Shown here piece by piece: positions 51,634 through 61,094 of a stretch of 64,000 bases of DNA. The stretch is from contig JBBQUM010000032.1 of NCBI GenBank assembly GCA_038212445.1, positions 25,716-89,715 on the forward strand. Reading direction: 5' to 3'. The DNA is from TMP-7 sp038212445. GTDB lineage: Bacteria; Acidobacteriota; Terriglobia; Bryobacterales; Bryobacteraceae. The stretch's first letter is position 1. Each line of letters begins with the position of its first letter. The position numbers were made by a program, and so were the translations under genes. The notes under the pieces are model-generated. The model saw only the letters and a program-made list of their open reading frames with translations, searched no databases and had not been told where the DNA came from.

Positions 51634-52655
51634 AGGGCGGGTTCCTGCTGTGTCATGCAGTGCAAGGTCCCCAGCCCGAGAACCAGGTCGAGGCAGTGAA
51701 TTCCAATCACTTCACGCCCCGGAAAGAGCCCAGCGAGAATACTCAGAGCTTCTCGATCCCGAGGGTCGTTGAACGTCGGCACGAGCACGAGTCCATTCGC
51801 GATGTAGAAGTTTGCGTAGCTGGCAGGCAGTCGCTGACCGTCGAAAAACACCGGCGCCGGCATCGGCAGCGTCACCACGCGAATCCCCTCGAACCCGCGC
51901 AGGATCTCGAGGTTCTCCTGCAACGGCTCAAAGTTCGCCTCACCGCGATCGTCCTCGATTACCGTCACCACGGTATCGTCGCTGACGAACCGCGCCAGAT
52001 CGTCGACATGCCCGTGCGTGTCATCGCCCGCAATTCCGCGGTTCAACCACAACACGCGATCGATGCCGAGGTAGTCGCTCATCACGCGTTCTACCTCTTC
52101 TCGCGAACGTCCGGGATTGCGCGCCTGCACCGGCGAGAGCAGGCATTCCTCGGTGGTCAGCAGGAGGCCGCGCCCGTTGACGTCGATGCTCCCGCCTTCG
52201 AGAACCCATCCGGGCTCAAAGCGCCGCCGGTTAAGCCGCCGCGCGACTTCGGCGGGAACCGCGTTGTCGCGAGCCGAGTTATCGTACTTCGCCCAGCCGG
52301 TGAAGATCCAGTCGGTAATCGCGACCTCAGTCGCATTCTTCACGAAGATCGGGCAAAAATCGCGAGTCCAGCTGCGGTCGGTGGGGACCTCGAACAGTTC
52401 CACGCGGCATAGATCCGCGCCGCACTTCTCGAAAATCGACGCCGCGCGCGCAAGCTCAGCCGCGCTCGGCACGAGCACGTTCACGCACTCCACACGCGAC
52501 AGCCGCCGCACGATATCGCCGTAAACCCAGGCGATGGGCTCAAACTTTCCTGGCCAGTCAGACTCCTCATGCGGCCACGCCAGCCACGTAGCCGCGTGAG
52601 GCTCCCATTCGGCCGGCATCCGAAATCCGAGCTCGCGTGGCGTCAACCGATCCAC
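51630..52655 (-). CDS. aguA: Agmatine deiminase
   Basis: AguA hydrolyses agmatine to N-carbamoylputrescine. The 341-residue enzyme is a guanidino-modifying pentein: it starts with MPAEWEPHAATWLAWPHEES, has the catalytic pair in GHVDDLARF and ends with the nucleophile C333 in LGTLHCMTQQ. The following enzyme of the putrescine pathway, N-carbamoylputrescine amidase, lies immediately upstream with a 13-base overlap, confirming its role. Confidence 0.93.
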   Translation of the reverse strand: MDRLTPRELGFRMPAEWEPHAATWLAWPHEESDWPGKFEPIAWVYGDIVRRLSRVECVNVLVPSAAELARAASIFEKCGADLCRVELFEVPTDRSWTRDFCPIFVKNATEVAITDWIFTGWAKYDNSARDNAVPAEVARRLNRRRFEPGWVLEGGSIDVNGRGLLLTTEECLLSPVQARNPGRSREEVERVMSDYLGIDRVLWLNRGIAGDDTHGHVDDLARFVSDDTVVTVIEDDRGEANFEPLQENLEILRGFEGIRVVTLPMPAPVFFDGQRLPASYANFYIANGLVLVPTFNDPRDREALSILAGLFPGREVIGIHCLDLVLGLGTLHCMTQQEPAL

Positions 52656-53533
52656 CTCTGTGTGAGCTGGCCGTACGCGTCGATTCGCCGGTCGCGCAGG
52701 AAAGGCCAGTTCCGGCGTACTTCATCGCTGTGCCGAGGATCGCACTCCGCCACCAGAATTTCTTCCTGATCCGTCGACGCCTGCGAGATGACTTGACCGA
52801 AGGGATCGGCGATGAATGACGATCCCCAGAATTCCAACCCGTGGTCCGCTGGACCCTCAAATCCCACTCGATTCACCGCTGCCACGTAGACGCCGTTCGC
52901 GATTGCATGAGCTCGCTGAATGGTGCGCCACGCATCGAGTTGCGCAGCGCCGTACTGTGTTTTCTCGGATGGATGCCAGCCGATCGCCGTCGGGTAAAAC
53001 AGAATGTCCGCACCTTGGAGGCTCGTTAGCCGTGCGCCCTCCGGATACCATTGGTCCCAACAAACCAGCACGCCGATGCGGCCGAATCGCGTATCGAAAT
53101 TCAGAAATCCGAGATCGCCGGGAGTGAAGTAAAACTTCTCGAAGTAGAGCGGATCATCGGGAATGTGCATCTTTCGATAGATGCCATTGATCTCGCCCTT
53201 CTCGTCGATGACGACAGCCGTGTTGTGATACAGGCCGTGTGCGCGCTTCTCAAACAGCGAAGCAATCACCACGACGCCGGCCTCGCGAGCCACTTTCCCG
53301 ATGGCTTCGGTGGAAGGTCCCGGGATGGGCTCGGCGAGCGCGAACAACTCGGCGTTTTCTTCACGGCAAAAATATTGGGATCGGAAAAGCTCCTGAAGAC
53401 AAACGATCTGTGCGCCTTGTTTTGCGGCCTCCAGGATCTTCCAACGCGCCTTCTCCAGATTCTCGTTCGGATCCACCGCGCAGCTCATCTGCACAAGGCC
53501 TACGCGGAACTTTTCATTGCGGAACGGGGGCAT
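52643..53533 (-). CDS. aguB: N-carbamoylputrescine amidase
   Basis: AguB releases CO2 and ammonia from N-carbamoylputrescine to give putrescine. I use the ATG at 53531-53533 (296 residues) over a TTG at 53548. The nitrilase-superfamily triad is E48 (LQELFRSQYF), K121 (RKMHIPDDP) and C158 (CWDQWYPEG). The N-terminus VGLVQMSCAVDPNENLEKA is typical. It is the first gene of the aguB-aguA unit and diverges from the DUF885 gene with only 18 bases between start codons. Confidence 0.93.
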   Translation of the reverse strand: MPPFRNEKFRVGLVQMSCAVDPNENLEKARWKILEAAKQGAQIVCLQELFRSQYFCREENAELFALAEPIPGPSTEAIGKVAREAGVVVIASLFEKRAHGLYHNTAVVIDEKGEINGIYRKMHIPDDPLYFEKFYFTPGDLGFLNFDTRFGRIGVLVCWDQWYPEGARLTSLQGADILFYPTAIGWHPSEKTQYGAAQLDAWRTIQRAHAIANGVYVAAVNRVGFEGPADHGLEFWGSSFIADPFGQVISQASTDQEEILVAECDPRHSDEVRRNWPFLRDRRIDAYGQLTQRWIG

Positions 53534-53551
53534 AATGTTATTGTCCAACGA

Positions 53552-55261
53552 ATGCGCTTCCCTTTCTTTAAGTACTTCTCACCGGCTGCCGCCGCGATGT
53601 TTCTCTGCGCATGCGCACAACAGCCGAAGGGCGACTCGTTCTCTACGCTGTCCGAAGAGTTCGTTCACGAGTCGCTCGCGCTGTCCCCGGTTTCAGCCAC
53701 CGCCGTCGGCTTTCATGAGTACAACGGTGCGCAGTTCGACGGTCTGCTCGACGATCTCAGCCGCAACGGACTGCAACGTCAGCACGCATTCTTCGCGGGC
53801 TTTAGGGCCCGTCTGGACACAGCCGTGGACCCCAGCAAGCTCAACGCTGAAGATCGTGCCGACTACGACATCATCGACGATCAGATCTCGCTTTCCCTCC
53901 TCGAGCTTGAAACCATCCAGAGCTACCGCCACAATCCCACGCTCTACGTTGAGCTGCTGGGCAACGCGCTCTTCACTCCGTACTCGCTCGAGTACGCTCC
54001 CAAGCCGAAACGTTACACGCAGATCATCTCCCGGCTCAATCACGTTCCTGAGTTTCTCGCCAACGCCAAGCTCAATCTCTCCGACTCTCCAGAGTCATGG
54101 AATCGCGTCGCCCAAGAAGAGAACGACGGCAATATCGACTTGATTGACCACACTCTGCGAGACGCCTGTCCGTATGATCAGCGCGCGAAGTACGACGAAA
54201 CTGCCGCCGGCGCGCTCGCTTCAATACGCGATTTCACCAGCTGGCTACGTACCGATCTTGCCCACCAGGCATCCGACTGGCGCCTCGGCAAATCCAATTA
54301 CGACAAGAAGTTTCGTTACGCCCTTGGCACCGACGTTACTCCGGAAGAACTGCTACGTCAGGCGGAAGGAAAGCTTCGATCGATCCGGCACGACATGGAG
54401 CAGTTGGCCGGCGCTGAAGGCGTAAAGAACGCGCTTGATCGCATCGCGCAAAAACACGCAACTCCGGAAACGTACTTCTCAGACGCAAAGCGCGATCTAG
54501 CCGAAGCCGCTGACTACGTCCGCACAAAGCACTTGCTGACGCTGCCAGAAGGCAACAATCTCGATGTCATCCCGACGCCCGCCTTCATGCGAGGCGTCTA
54601 CGGCGTCGGCGGGTTCAATCCTGCTCCCGCGCTGGAGCCGAAACTCGGCGCCTATTATTGGATTACCCCGGTGGACCCGAAGTGGCCCAAGGAGCGCATC
54701 GAATCCAAGCTGCGCGAGTACAACTACTACGGTCTGAAAATTCTCACCATTCATGAGGCCATGCCAGGACATTGGGTGCAGGCGCAGTTCGCTGCCAAGG
54801 TGCAGCCGGATACCCGGCGCGTTCTGCGCGGCGTGTACGGCAATGGTCCTTATGTGGAAGGCTGGGCCGTGTATGCCACCGAGGTGATGGTGGACGAAGG
54901 CCTTCTCAATCACGATCGTGATTTTCAGCTCACCTGGTACAAACAACTGCTGCGCGCAGTCGCCAACACGGTTTTAGACATTCGCCTCCAGACCATGGGT
55001 ATGACCGAGCAACAGGCCATGGATTTGATGCTCAACCAGACCTATCAGGAGAAGGAAGAAGCGGTAGGCAAGTGGCAGCGCGCTCAGCTTTCGTCCTGCC
55101 AGTTGCCGATGTACTTCCTCGGCTACCAGGGCTGGAAGGACGCGCGGCAGGCCTACACGTCACAGCGTGCGGGCACATCGATCTCCGCATTCCATGACGC
55201 CGCGCTTGCTGAAGGAGCGGTGCGGCTGCCGTCAATCTCCACTCTGACCCGAACCAAGTAA
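53552..55261 (+). CDS. DUF885 lipoprotein, probable zinc peptidase
   Basis: Starting at 53552 gives 569 residues with a lipoprotein-type signal (MFLCACAQQ). A much longer in-frame ORF from 53051 is antisense to aguB and rejected. The DUF885 signature is present: HEAMPGHW (H401, E402, H407) and YVEGWAVYATEVMVDEG, forming a gluzincin-type metal site, and it ends in AFHDAALAEGAVRL. Related proteins are peptidases; the substrate is unknown. Confidence 0.87.
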   Translation: MRFPFFKYFSPAAAAMFLCACAQQPKGDSFSTLSEEFVHESLALSPVSATAVGFHEYNGAQFDGLLDDLSRNGLQRQHAFFAGFRARLDTAVDPSKLNAEDRADYDIIDDQISLSLLELETIQSYRHNPTLYVELLGNALFTPYSLEYAPKPKRYTQIISRLNHVPEFLANAKLNLSDSPESWNRVAQEENDGNIDLIDHTLRDACPYDQRAKYDETAAGALASIRDFTSWLRTDLAHQASDWRLGKSNYDKKFRYALGTDVTPEELLRQAEGKLRSIRHDMEQLAGAEGVKNALDRIAQKHATPETYFSDAKRDLAEAADYVRTKHLLTLPEGNNLDVIPTPAFMRGVYGVGGFNPAPALEPKLGAYYWITPVDPKWPKERIESKLREYNYYGLKILTIHEAMPGHWVQAQFAAKVQPDTRRVLRGVYGNGPYVEGWAVYATEVMVDEGLLNHDRDFQLTWYKQLLRAVANTVLDIRLQTMGMTEQQAMDLMLNQTYQEKEEAVGKWQRAQLSSCQLPMYFLGYQGWKDARQAYTSQRAGTSISAFHDAALAEGAVRLPSISTLTRTK

Positions 55262-55274
55262 GTCGCGGCCGTAC

Positions 55275-57095
55275 TTACTTTCCGAACCACCTCAGCGGCG
55301 CTTCAGTCAACCACGGCAAGTAGGTGATCAGCAGCACGCTTACGAATAGAATGCCCAGGAACGGAAGCGTGGCCCACATCAAGTAGCTCATCGGTTTCTT
55401 GAATCGGTAGGCGGCCAGAAACAGGTTGATTCCCACCGGCGGATGCAGGTAGCCCAACTCGAGGTTGGCGAGGAAGATGATCCCCATTTGCACCGGATTG
55501 ATCCCATACAAAGCCCCGAGCGGATGCAGCAGCGGCACCACTACTAGAATCGCGGCAAACACGTCCATCAGCGCCCCCACAACCAAGAGCGCGATGTTCA
55601 GCACGAATAGGAACAGGAGCTTCGAATGAACGTTGGCCTGAACCCAGTCAATGATGTGTGCGGGCACCTCTGCGTTCACCAGGTAATTGGTGAAGCCAAG
55701 GGCTACTCCCATAATCAGCAGCACGCCGCCGACGATGGTGGCGCACTCGACGAACACCAGGTCATAGTCCCTCACCAGATTGAGGTCGTGGTAGACGAAC
55801 GCCTCCACCACCAGAGCGCAAAACGCGGTGAGTGCCGCGGCCTCCGTCAAAGTCCCAAAGCCGCCAAAAATACCGATCACCATCAATGCCGGAATCAGAA
55901 GTTCCCACTTGGCCTCCCAGACGGCAATCCCAGCCTCGCGTGCATTGAAGGGCTCCCTGACTGCGTTGCATTGAAGGCCTTTGTAGATGCCCATCGCCGC
56001 CACCAGCGAGATCATCAAGGTCAACGGCAGGATCGCGCCGATAAAGAGTTGATCGATCGGAGTCTGTGAGTAGACGCAGTAAAGGATAGTGGGCACGCTC
56101 GTCGGGAACAGCAGCCCGATCGATCCCGAAGACGTCACCAGTCCGATGGAAAACTTCTCCGGATAACGCGTGCGCACCAGGACGGGAACCAGCAGTCCGC
56201 CGATGGAGAGAATCGTCAATCCAGATCCAGCCCAGGTAAACATGGCGCAAATCAACACCGTTACCAGTGCCAGACCGCCGGGCATCCAACTGAACAGCGA
56301 CGTGAAGACCTTCAATAGCCGCTTCGTGGCGCCGCCCTGCACCATGAAGTAGCCGGCCAGCGTGAATAGAGGAATGGAGGGGAGTAGCGGCGATGCCACT
56401 AGCCGATACATCTCCACTGGCACTAGTGCCACGGGCGTCGAAGCATTCCAGAACAGCAGTAGAGCGACGCCGCCGAACACCGCGAAAATCGGCAGTCCTA
56501 GCAGCGCCGCGGCAACCATAACAGCGACACTCGTCCAGAACACCGTAGGTTGTCCGGCCGGAATCCAGTACCCCATGGCGACCGGAACAAGCAGTCCCAA
56601 CGCGGCAATCGCGCGTGCCGGCCAGCGACCGGCGCCCCAAACGGCCCGTGCCGCGATTGCGCCGAAGCCGAGCGGCATGATGACGATGAACCACCATTTG
56701 AACAGCCCGGGCAGAAGAGTGGAACTGGCCTGCCGCTCGCTTTCGACGAAAAGATAACTTGCCCACGCGAGGCATCCCGAAACCGCGGCCAGCATGAAAC
56801 CCGTAAACACGGACACGTACGGCCGAATGCTTTCTGGAAGAAATGTGCTCGACGACAGTGCCAGCAGTCGTCCGCTGCGCGCGGCAAGTGCCGCTCCCAG
56901 CAGTCCCACCCACAGTGTCAATTGCTGAACCAGTGCAGGCGACGCGGGAATGCCTGGCAGATGCAGGATTCGCGTCGCCATCTCGATTACCGGCAACAAC
57001 ACCATCAGCATCAGCGCAACGACGGTGAGGAGGTCTTCGCCGATGTTCAGCCAGGTCCGCCGCCCTGCGCTCGCAGGTTGCAGTTCTGGAGTCAC
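55275..57095 (-). CDS. TRAP transporter permease, fused DctQ-DctM
   Basis: The 606-residue inner-membrane protein joins a small DctQ domain (residues 1-165, four helices) to a DctM large permease (about 170-606, about 12 helices; GSGLTILSIGGLLVPVL, SSGSIGLLFPTSVPTILYC). Residues VGINLF and ELGYLHPP typify DctM. TRAP permeases use an ion gradient and a substrate-binding protein to import carboxylates and related solutes. It overlaps the binding-protein gene by four bases. Confidence 0.9.
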   Translation of the reverse strand: MTPELQPASAGRRTWLNIGEDLLTVVALMLMVLLPVIEMATRILHLPGIPASPALVQQLTLWVGLLGAALAARSGRLLALSSSTFLPESIRPYVSVFTGFMLAAVSGCLAWASYLFVESERQASSTLLPGLFKWWFIVIMPLGFGAIAARAVWGAGRWPARAIAALGLLVPVAMGYWIPAGQPTVFWTSVAVMVAAALLGLPIFAVFGGVALLLFWNASTPVALVPVEMYRLVASPLLPSIPLFTLAGYFMVQGGATKRLLKVFTSLFSWMPGGLALVTVLICAMFTWAGSGLTILSIGGLLVPVLVRTRYPEKFSIGLVTSSGSIGLLFPTSVPTILYCVYSQTPIDQLFIGAILPLTLMISLVAAMGIYKGLQCNAVREPFNAREAGIAVWEAKWELLIPALMVIGIFGGFGTLTEAAALTAFCALVVEAFVYHDLNLVRDYDLVFVECATIVGGVLLIMGVALGFTNYLVNAEVPAHIIDWVQANVHSKLLFLFVLNIALLVVGALMDVFAAILVVVPLLHPLGALYGINPVQMGIIFLANLELGYLHPPVGINLFLAAYRFKKPMSYLMWATLPFLGILFVSVLLITYLPWLTEAPLRWFGK

Positions 57096-58132
57096 TTCTT
57101 CTTCGCCTGAGGATTCGCCTTGGCCGGCACAACCGCCTTGGCTCCGGAATGCGCCTTCCGATAGTCGTCGCGCAGTCGCTTCACCTGGTCAAAAAGGTCG
57201 GCTGGCATTCCGCCGCCCCGAAGCGACGGCCACAGGCTTCCCTCGATTAGCGACCGCCATTCACCACTCGATTTGTCATCGGCTTTCACCACCACGAGGC
57301 CGAAGCCTTGCATCAGCGCAATGGACGTGTCTTCCAACTTGTGGATCTCGTCGCGGATCTGCGGTCCGAAGATCAGGGAGATTTCGAGCAATTTCTTGCG
57401 CGTGTCGGGCGGAATCTTGTCCCAGGCGTCCTTGGAGACGAGCGTTGCCCCAGTGAGCGGCGCGAACTTGATGTCGAGCATGTTCTTGGCTCCGCCGAAC
57501 CACTGACTCCCGAGGGCGACTGCGGGCGGCGCCTGAAATGCGTCGATCAGGCCCGTTTTAAGACCCATCAGAATGTCCGTCGCCGCGAGCGAGACAGGCT
57601 GAAAGCCTTTGCGCTTGTAGAGTTCGAAGGTGGTCGCGTCACCCTGAAGCACGCACAGTTTCAACTGTTTCAGTTCATCGGGTGAACTAGCGGGCTTCTT
57701 GGTAAACAAGCGCACCCATCCGGTGTCGCCCCAATTCAAGACCACGAACCCTCTGGCAGCCAATCCCTTCTCAAGCCGTGCGGATATGTGGTCGCGAACG
57801 TAGTCCAGTTCGTCCCACGAATCGTACATTAGCGGGATCTGCAGCGCTGAGGAGTCTCCGTCGATTCCGCTCAATCCGGCTCCCGAGATGGCCACTGCCT
57901 GAAGCGCATGGATGCGCATTTTCTGCACCATTTCAGGCTCGTCGCCTTGTTCGCCACTCGGGTAGATTTTCAGCAGGACGGTACCGCCAGAGGCCTCTTT
58001 CCACTTATCTCCCATCTGGTTGAGCAATTGGTGCCAGCGCGAGTTGCGTGGCGCCAGCGTGCCGAGTCGGATGGTGGTCTGCGCCGTCAACGTCGCGGTG
58101 AGCATGAATGAGATGATTGCGATCCGCAGCAT
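57092..58132 (-). CDS. TRAP transporter solute-binding protein (DctP family)
   Basis: From the ATG at 58130-58132 (AAGGA upstream) the product is 346 residues with a signal peptide (MLRIAIISFMLTATLTAQ). It shows the DctP fold: IYPSGEQGDEPEMVQKMRI, NWGDTGWVRLFTKKPASSPDE and LKTGLIDAFQAPP. The residue that is normally the carboxylate-binding arginine in the KIR-V motif appears to be C160 (LKLCVLQGD), so the ligand may not be a simple carboxylate. The C-terminus is a Lys/Ala tail. It is translated with the fused permease. Confidence 0.88.
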   Translation of the reverse strand: MLRIAIISFMLTATLTAQTTIRLGTLAPRNSRWHQLLNQMGDKWKEASGGTVLLKIYPSGEQGDEPEMVQKMRIHALQAVAISGAGLSGIDGDSSALQIPLMYDSWDELDYVRDHISARLEKGLAARGFVVLNWGDTGWVRLFTKKPASSPDELKQLKLCVLQGDATTFELYKRKGFQPVSLAATDILMGLKTGLIDAFQAPPAVALGSQWFGGAKNMLDIKFAPLTGATLVSKDAWDKIPPDTRKKLLEISLIFGPQIRDEIHKLEDTSIALMQGFGLVVVKADDKSSGEWRSLIEGSLWPSLRGGGMPADLFDQVKRLRDDYRKAHSGAKAVVPAKANPQAKKK

Positions 58133-58258
58133 AGAGATTCCTTCACCCTGATAGTCACTGCCGGTCCAACCCGCGAGTGAACACCGCTCGCCTTCCGGCA
58201 ACCATCAATTCTAGCGGTCTGAGATGGCTTACGTTAGATCCCTCGCGGAGGTTCAAAG

Positions 58259-58292
58259 CGGTGCTTCCGCGCACCGCGGCCTCTAGGAGGCG
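58259..58292. terminator. Hairpin cluster downstream of the outer-membrane barrel gene
   Basis: GCGGTGC/GCACCGC (58259-58265 and 58272-58278) and GCCTC/GAGGC (58280-58284 and 58288-58292) can form two adjacent stems just after the minus-strand barrel gene. The U-tract is weak (TTT), so this is only a tentative terminator. Confidence 0.4.
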
Positions 58293-58304
58293 ACGATCGG
58301 AGTT

Positions 58305-58943
58305 CTAGAAAGTAAAGCCGATCAAAATATCCGCCTGGTTCTGGTTGAACTTCAACCGACCGTTCACGCTGCTGGGCGACTCGAAGTTCGCGACTCCCCA
58401 GCGCGTGAAGCGGATCTCTGGCGAAATCTTCAGCAACAACACATTAACCTGAAGTCCCGCGCCCAGTACCAACCCCACATTCGAATCGTGGGCAATGTCG
58501 TTGAACGACTGACCGCATGTGCCGCCCAGACAGCTAACCGTCTGCTTGATCCCCATCAGGTGCTTGAACGAGATTCCGCCGACGGCGTACGGCTTGATCA
58601 AAGGCAATCCGCCGCGAATTTTCGCCATGATCGGAAACTCCCACGACCCGGCTTTGGTGTTGGAGTTCAACACGCCGCCAACGCCCGGTACGAAAGTGCC
58701 CGAACCATAGCTGTACTCGTATCGCCTGTAGAGTGCGTCGGCCTCAATGCCGAAGCCCAATGGCAGACGAATCTCCGCCGTCGGTCCCACGATGAACCGC
58801 TTTGTGTCAGCAGTGAATGTTGCCTGACCCGCTGACACGTTGAATGAATCCGTGAACGGCGCACCCACCTTGATGCCGAATGAAAATGGCTGCGCAAAAA
58901 CGGCCACAGGTACAGACGCCAGTAACAAGACGCAAAATCGCAT
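58305..58943 (-). CDS. Outer-membrane beta-barrel protein (OmpA/OmpW-like small barrel)
   Basis: The 212-residue product has a signal peptide (MRFCVLLLASVPVAVFAQ) and alternating strands: FSFGIKVGAPFTDSF, GPTAEIRLPLGFGIEADALY, GLVLGAGLQVNVLLLKISPE. It terminates ADILIGFTF, the aromatic C-terminus recognised by the Bam machinery. A pair of cysteines (C-LGGTC) may form an extracellular disulfide. It follows the oxidoreductase gene by 7 bases. Cargo or function unknown. Confidence 0.85.
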   Translation of the reverse strand: MRFCVLLLASVPVAVFAQPFSFGIKVGAPFTDSFNVSAGQATFTADTKRFIVGPTAEIRLPLGFGIEADALYRRYEYSYGSGTFVPGVGGVLNSNTKAGSWEFPIMAKIRGGLPLIKPYAVGGISFKHLMGIKQTVSCLGGTCGQSFNDIAHDSNVGLVLGAGLQVNVLLLKISPEIRFTRWGVANFESPSSVNGRLKFNQNQADILIGFTF

Positions 58944-58950
58944 ATACGAT

Positions 58951-60252
58951 TTAGACCCGCGGCAACTCGTATGGTTTCCGGTATTCCTTAGTCAGCAAGG
59001 CATTGGCCTCCCGGTCCGCCCCAAATGTCTCGGTCCTGCCGTCGAATTTCACATCCCGACCCAGCTTGTACGACACGTTGCCGAGATGACAGAGCATCGT
59101 ACTCAGCCGACCGATCTCGATATCCGAATTTGGCTGCTTTCGGCTCCTGATGCACTCCAGGAAGTTTCTCTCGTGGAACTCGCCCTCAGCCTTCGCTTCC
59201 GCTCCCGGCGTCCCGTCCTTCCGAAAAATCTTCCAACCGTTGTTGCCCACCATCAATGTTCCTTCGGTCCCGTAAAAGGCTGTGAAGAAATCCGTGCCGC
59301 TCTTCTTCTTCGTCTCCCCGGTCTCCCCGACATGCGCTTGCTGGTCCCACGCGAAGCTGCGCAATTCGAAATGCAGCAGCAGGTCCCCGTAATCCCACGC
59401 CACCGTCTGCGTGTCCGGTACCTCCTTCGCATCGTCCAACCAGTAGATGCCGCCCGTCGCCGACACTCGCTTGGGATAGACGTGAATGTCTTTATGCAGG
59501 GCCTGGATTCCCCACAAGGCAACGTCGAGTACGTGCACTCCCTGATTTCCCAACTCGCTGTTGCCATAGTCCCAGAAGAAACGCCAGTTGTAATGGAAGC
59601 GGTTTGGATTAAACGGGCGCTTCGGTGCCGGCCCAAGCCACGCGTTGTAGTTGATGCCGGCGGGCGGATCGGTGTCAGGCGGATTTCCAATGGTCTCGCG
59701 CACCTGGTAAATCCAGGCCTTGATCAATGCAACCTTGCCGATGCCGCCCGATGCAACCGTCTCAACCGCAGTCCGAAAGTGTTCACCGCTCCGGCGCTGG
59801 GTCCCCACCTGCATCACACGGTTGTACTTCCGCGCGGCATCACGCAACAACTGACCTTCCCGAATGGTCTGTGAAAGTGGCTTCTCGATGTAGACATCTT
59901 TGCCCGCCTGCGCGGCTAGCAGGCCCATTCGCGCATGCCAGTGATCCGGAGTCGCGATCATCACCGCATCGATGTCCTTGTCCTCGAGGACGCGTTCAAA
60001 TTCCTTGAGGTAATCGGGCTGGCGTCCCTGCTTGGCTGCCAGTTCGCCGCCGACCTTGCGAAGGATTTCCTCGTCTAAATCGCAGAACGTCTTGAACTGC
60101 GCGCCGGCCTCAATAGCGGGGAGCGCGATTTGACGACCCCGATTGCGTCCGCCGATCAGCGCCAGCGTGACGCGTTCATTCGCGCCCAAAATCGATCGCG
60201 CGGCGATTGCGGTCGTCAGAAATGTCCGGCGGTTCAGCATACGGGCGATCAT
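58951..60252 (-). CDS. Gfo/Idh/MocA-family oxidoreductase, Tat-exported
   Basis: The 433-residue protein starts near a twin-arginine signal (NRRTFLTTAIAARSILGAN; an ATG at 60240 is an alternative start). It has a GGRNRGRQIALPAIEAGAQF nucleotide fold, IATPDHWHARMGLLAAQAGK and DVYIEKPLSQTIREGQ, all typical of the family. The C-terminal domain carries EFHERNFLECIRSRKQPNSD. Exported members of this family are abundant in Acidobacteriota and Planctomycetes and are tied to sugar metabolism; the substrate is unknown. Confidence 0.9.
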   Translation of the reverse strand: MIARMLNRRTFLTTAIAARSILGANERVTLALIGGRNRGRQIALPAIEAGAQFKTFCDLDEEILRKVGGELAAKQGRQPDYLKEFERVLEDKDIDAVMIATPDHWHARMGLLAAQAGKDVYIEKPLSQTIREGQLLRDAARKYNRVMQVGTQRRSGEHFRTAVETVASGGIGKVALIKAWIYQVRETIGNPPDTDPPAGINYNAWLGPAPKRPFNPNRFHYNWRFFWDYGNSELGNQGVHVLDVALWGIQALHKDIHVYPKRVSATGGIYWLDDAKEVPDTQTVAWDYGDLLLHFELRSFAWDQQAHVGETGETKKKSGTDFFTAFYGTEGTLMVGNNGWKIFRKDGTPGAEAKAEGEFHERNFLECIRSRKQPNSDIEIGRLSTMLCHLGNVSYKLGRDVKFDGRTETFGADREANALLTKEYRKPYELPRV

Positions 60253-60278
60253 ATCGAATCTGCTGTGCTGCGGCTAAG

Positions 60279-61094
60279 ATGGAGGAGATGTCCCTCGACG
60301 GTCTGCGCGTATTGGCGTTTGAAAGCCGCCGCGCCAAGGAAATTGCCGAACTCATTCGCCGTCAGCAAGGCGAGCCTTTTGTGGCTCCGTCTGTTCGTGA
60401 GGCACAGGTCGAGTCAAGCGACGAGATCTTCGAGTTTGGTGACCGCTTGAGTGCAGGTGACTTTGACATGATGATCTGTCTCACCGGCGTCGGGACACGA
60501 CGGTTGGCTAAGGTACTCGAAGGGCGCGTGGATTTTGTCGCTGAACTGCGCAAGATTACGGTGGTGGCTCGCGGTCCAAAGCCCTCTCAGGTGCTGCGCG
60601 AACTGCAAGTCCAGGTAACAGTGCAGGTACCTGAACCCAATACCTGGCGGGAATTGCTCGTCGCAATCCAAGACCGGCCCGAGCGTCGCGTGGCCCTTCA
60701 GCAATACGGACGTCCCGCTCTCGAACTCATCGCGGGGCTCAAGAGTCAAGGCCGCGAAGTCACTGCCGTCGACATCTATCAGTACGATTTGCCTGAAGAT
60801 CTCGAACCGCTGCGGGAAGCCGCCCGTCGACTCGCCCGCCGTGAGGTCGATGTCGCTCTGTTCACTACCGCGATTCAGGTGGTCCACCTGATCCACATCG
60901 CGAGGGAACAGAACACTGAGGAGGCAATGCTGAGGGGACTCCGCGCCGCCTTCGTCGCGTCTATCGGGCCCACTACCTCCGAAGCGCTTGAGGAGGCTGG
61001 CATCACGCCTGCCTTCACTCCTTCACACCCGAAGATGGGGCTGTTGGTGAATGAAGCGGCTTCGCTTCAGATCCCCCGCCTAGGAGTTGCCTGA
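60279..61094 (+). CDS. hemD: Uroporphyrinogen-III synthase
   Basis: HemD cyclises hydroxymethylbilane to uroporphyrinogen III in heme and corrinoid synthesis. I take the ATG at 60279 (271 residues); 60288 is nearly as likely because GGAGG lies just before it. The frame shows the HEM4 fold: RVLAFESRRAKEIAELIRR, MMICLTGVGTRRLAKVLE, YQYDLPEDLEPLREAARRL, and the TTAIQVVHL segment. Its TGA overlaps the atpZ ATG by one base, so it heads the ATP synthase genes. Confidence 0.88.
   Translation: MEEMSLDGLRVLAFESRRAKEIAELIRRQQGEPFVAPSVREAQVESSDEIFEFGDRLSAGDFDMMICLTGVGTRRLAKVLEGRVDFVAELRKITVVARGPKPSQVLRELQVQVTVQVPEPNTWRELLVAIQDRPERRVALQQYGRPALELIAGLKSQGREVTAVDIYQYDLPEDLEPLREAARRLARREVDVALFTTAIQVVHLIHIAREQNTEEAMLRGLRAAFVASIGPTTSEALEEAGITPAFTPSHPKMGLLVNEAASLQIPRLGVA

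Noticed and set aside
53051..53551. In-frame upstream extension of the DUF885 gene by 167 residues
   Set aside because: It lies antisense over aguB and would remove the lipoprotein signal at 53552.
55762..57132. Minus-strand ORF of 456 codons overlapping the TRAP permease in another frame
   Set aside because: Very Arg-rich product without membrane helices or domain; the permease frame is the real one.
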